Source: Oleiphilaceae bacterium
GTDB lineage: Bacteria > Pseudomonadota > Gammaproteobacteria > Pseudomonadales > Oleiphilaceae
Assembly: GCA_018334495.1 (NCBI GenBank)
Contig: JAGXLV010000012.1
Location: 1 to 53,785, forward strand
Length of the DNA stretch: 53,785 nucleotides
Reading direction: 5' to 3'
The translations under genes were made by a program, and so were the position numbers. The stretch's first letter is position 1. Every line of letters begins with the position of its first letter. Positions 53,484-53,785 of the stretch are shown one piece after another. The notes under the pieces are model-generated. The model had not been told where the DNA came from, did no database searches, and saw nothing but the letters and a program-made list of their open reading frames with translations.

Positions 53484-53785
53484 TTACTCAGGCTTTTTAG
53501 CCACCAGCGTCAGTATGTCGTAGCTCGCCACCATGACATCTTCCTGGTTGTAGACCTGCACGTCCCACACAACCACACCCTGGGGGTGGCCGTCAGGGGA
53601 AGTGCGGCCCTGGTCGATCTTGCGCTTGCAGGTCAGGCGGGCCTGGATGGTGTCGCCCGGCGCCACCGGCTCAATAAAACGCAGGCTTTCCAGGCCGTAG
53701 TTTGCCAGGACCGGTCCGGGTCCGGGAGACACGAACAGCCCCGCCGCCGCCGACAGTACAAAATAGCCATGGGCGATGCGCTTCC
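53484..53785 (-). CDS. paaZ: PaaZ C-terminal end (MaoC-like hydratase domain), partial
   Basis: About 99 C-terminal residues are visible; the 5' part lies beyond the window. They read [18 protein letters not shown], then [18 protein letters not shown] and [13 protein letters not shown], which is the C-terminal hotdog (R-specific hydratase) domain of PaaZ nearly word for word. PaaZ is the bifunctional oxepin-CoA hydrolase and aldehyde dehydrogenase of the phenylacetyl-CoA pathway. Whether the N-terminal dehydrogenase domain is present cannot be seen; a stand-alone MaoC protein is the alternative. It is convergent with the transporter operon, 82 bp away. Confidence 0.85.
   Translation of the reverse strand, partial: KRIAHGYFVLSAAAGLFVSPGPGPVLANYGLESLRFIEPVAPGDTIQARLTCKRKIDQGRTSPDGHPQGVVVWDVQVYNQEDVMVASYDILTLVAKKPE

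Overview
The window looks like chromosomal DNA of a marine gammaproteobacterium, most likely Marinobacter or a close relative. This rests on moderately high GC, full-length gammaproteobacterial housekeeping genes (rapA, mnmH/selU, uvrD, tmcA, ppnN, pstSCAB-phoU), fatty-acid and aromatic catabolism genes, and an intergenic repeat that I associate from memory with Marinobacter. No rRNA, tRNA, CRISPR array, prophage, transposase or plasmid origin was seen.

Layout. 1-12.9 kb: the N-terminal part of ilvD, a divergent phosphoketolase-family enzyme, a Yip1-type membrane protein, a secreted dienelactone hydrolase, a cold-shock protein, crcB, fadE, rapA, cysZ and a VanZ-like protein. 12.9-18.0 kb: an unannotated GGA-rich locus that reads as a CsrB/RsmZ-type small RNA, then mnmH/selU, a small MscS channel, a YbaK-type protein, a UbiF-like hydroxylase and a HIT protein. 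18.0-23.8 kb: the phosphate operon pstS-pstC-pstA-pstB-phoU on the minus strand, behind a recognisable Pho box. 24.2-31.3 kb: a YciA-type thioesterase, an ECF sigma factor (SigZ type) divergent from an ArsP-like permease with a small thioredoxin, then arsJ, its GAPDH partner and an ArsC-ArsR fusion on the minus strand, divergent from arsH and an Acr3 pump. 31.4-46.7 kb: a membrane-anchored sulfatase-superfamily protein, uvrD, a pair of inverted structured repeats, an SSADH-type dehydrogenase, an acetylpolyamine amidohydrolase, ppnN, a cytochrome c, a 3-hydroxyisobutyryl-CoA hydrolase-like protein, tmcA, a DUF2237 protein and a second UvrD-like helicase. 46.7-53.8 kb: a PaaX-type regulator, a complete Liv-type ABC transporter and the 3' end of paaZ.

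How the genes work together. The arsenic block covers arsenate reduction and As(III) efflux (ArsC-ArsR, Acr3), arsenate export as 1-arseno-3-phosphoglycerate (GAPDH plus ArsJ) and organoarsenical chemistry (ArsH, probably the ArsP-like permease). The pst block is a standard high-affinity phosphate system; its neighbourhood with the arsenate genes is noted, but no functional link is shown. The right end is best read as a phenylacetate or related aromatic-acid uptake and regulation unit attached to a paa pathway that continues past the window.

The three signals most worth following are: (1) a CsrB-like RNA at about 13122-13387 with 15 GGA triplets in about 180 nt, several in hairpin loops; (2) two inverted copies of a ~90-nt intergenic element at 35381-35700 whose stems differ by compensatory changes; (3) an ABC ATPase (52037-53401) whose N-terminal ~200 residues form a hemerythrin-like HHE domain, suggesting oxygen, iron or redox control of an aromatic-acid importer.
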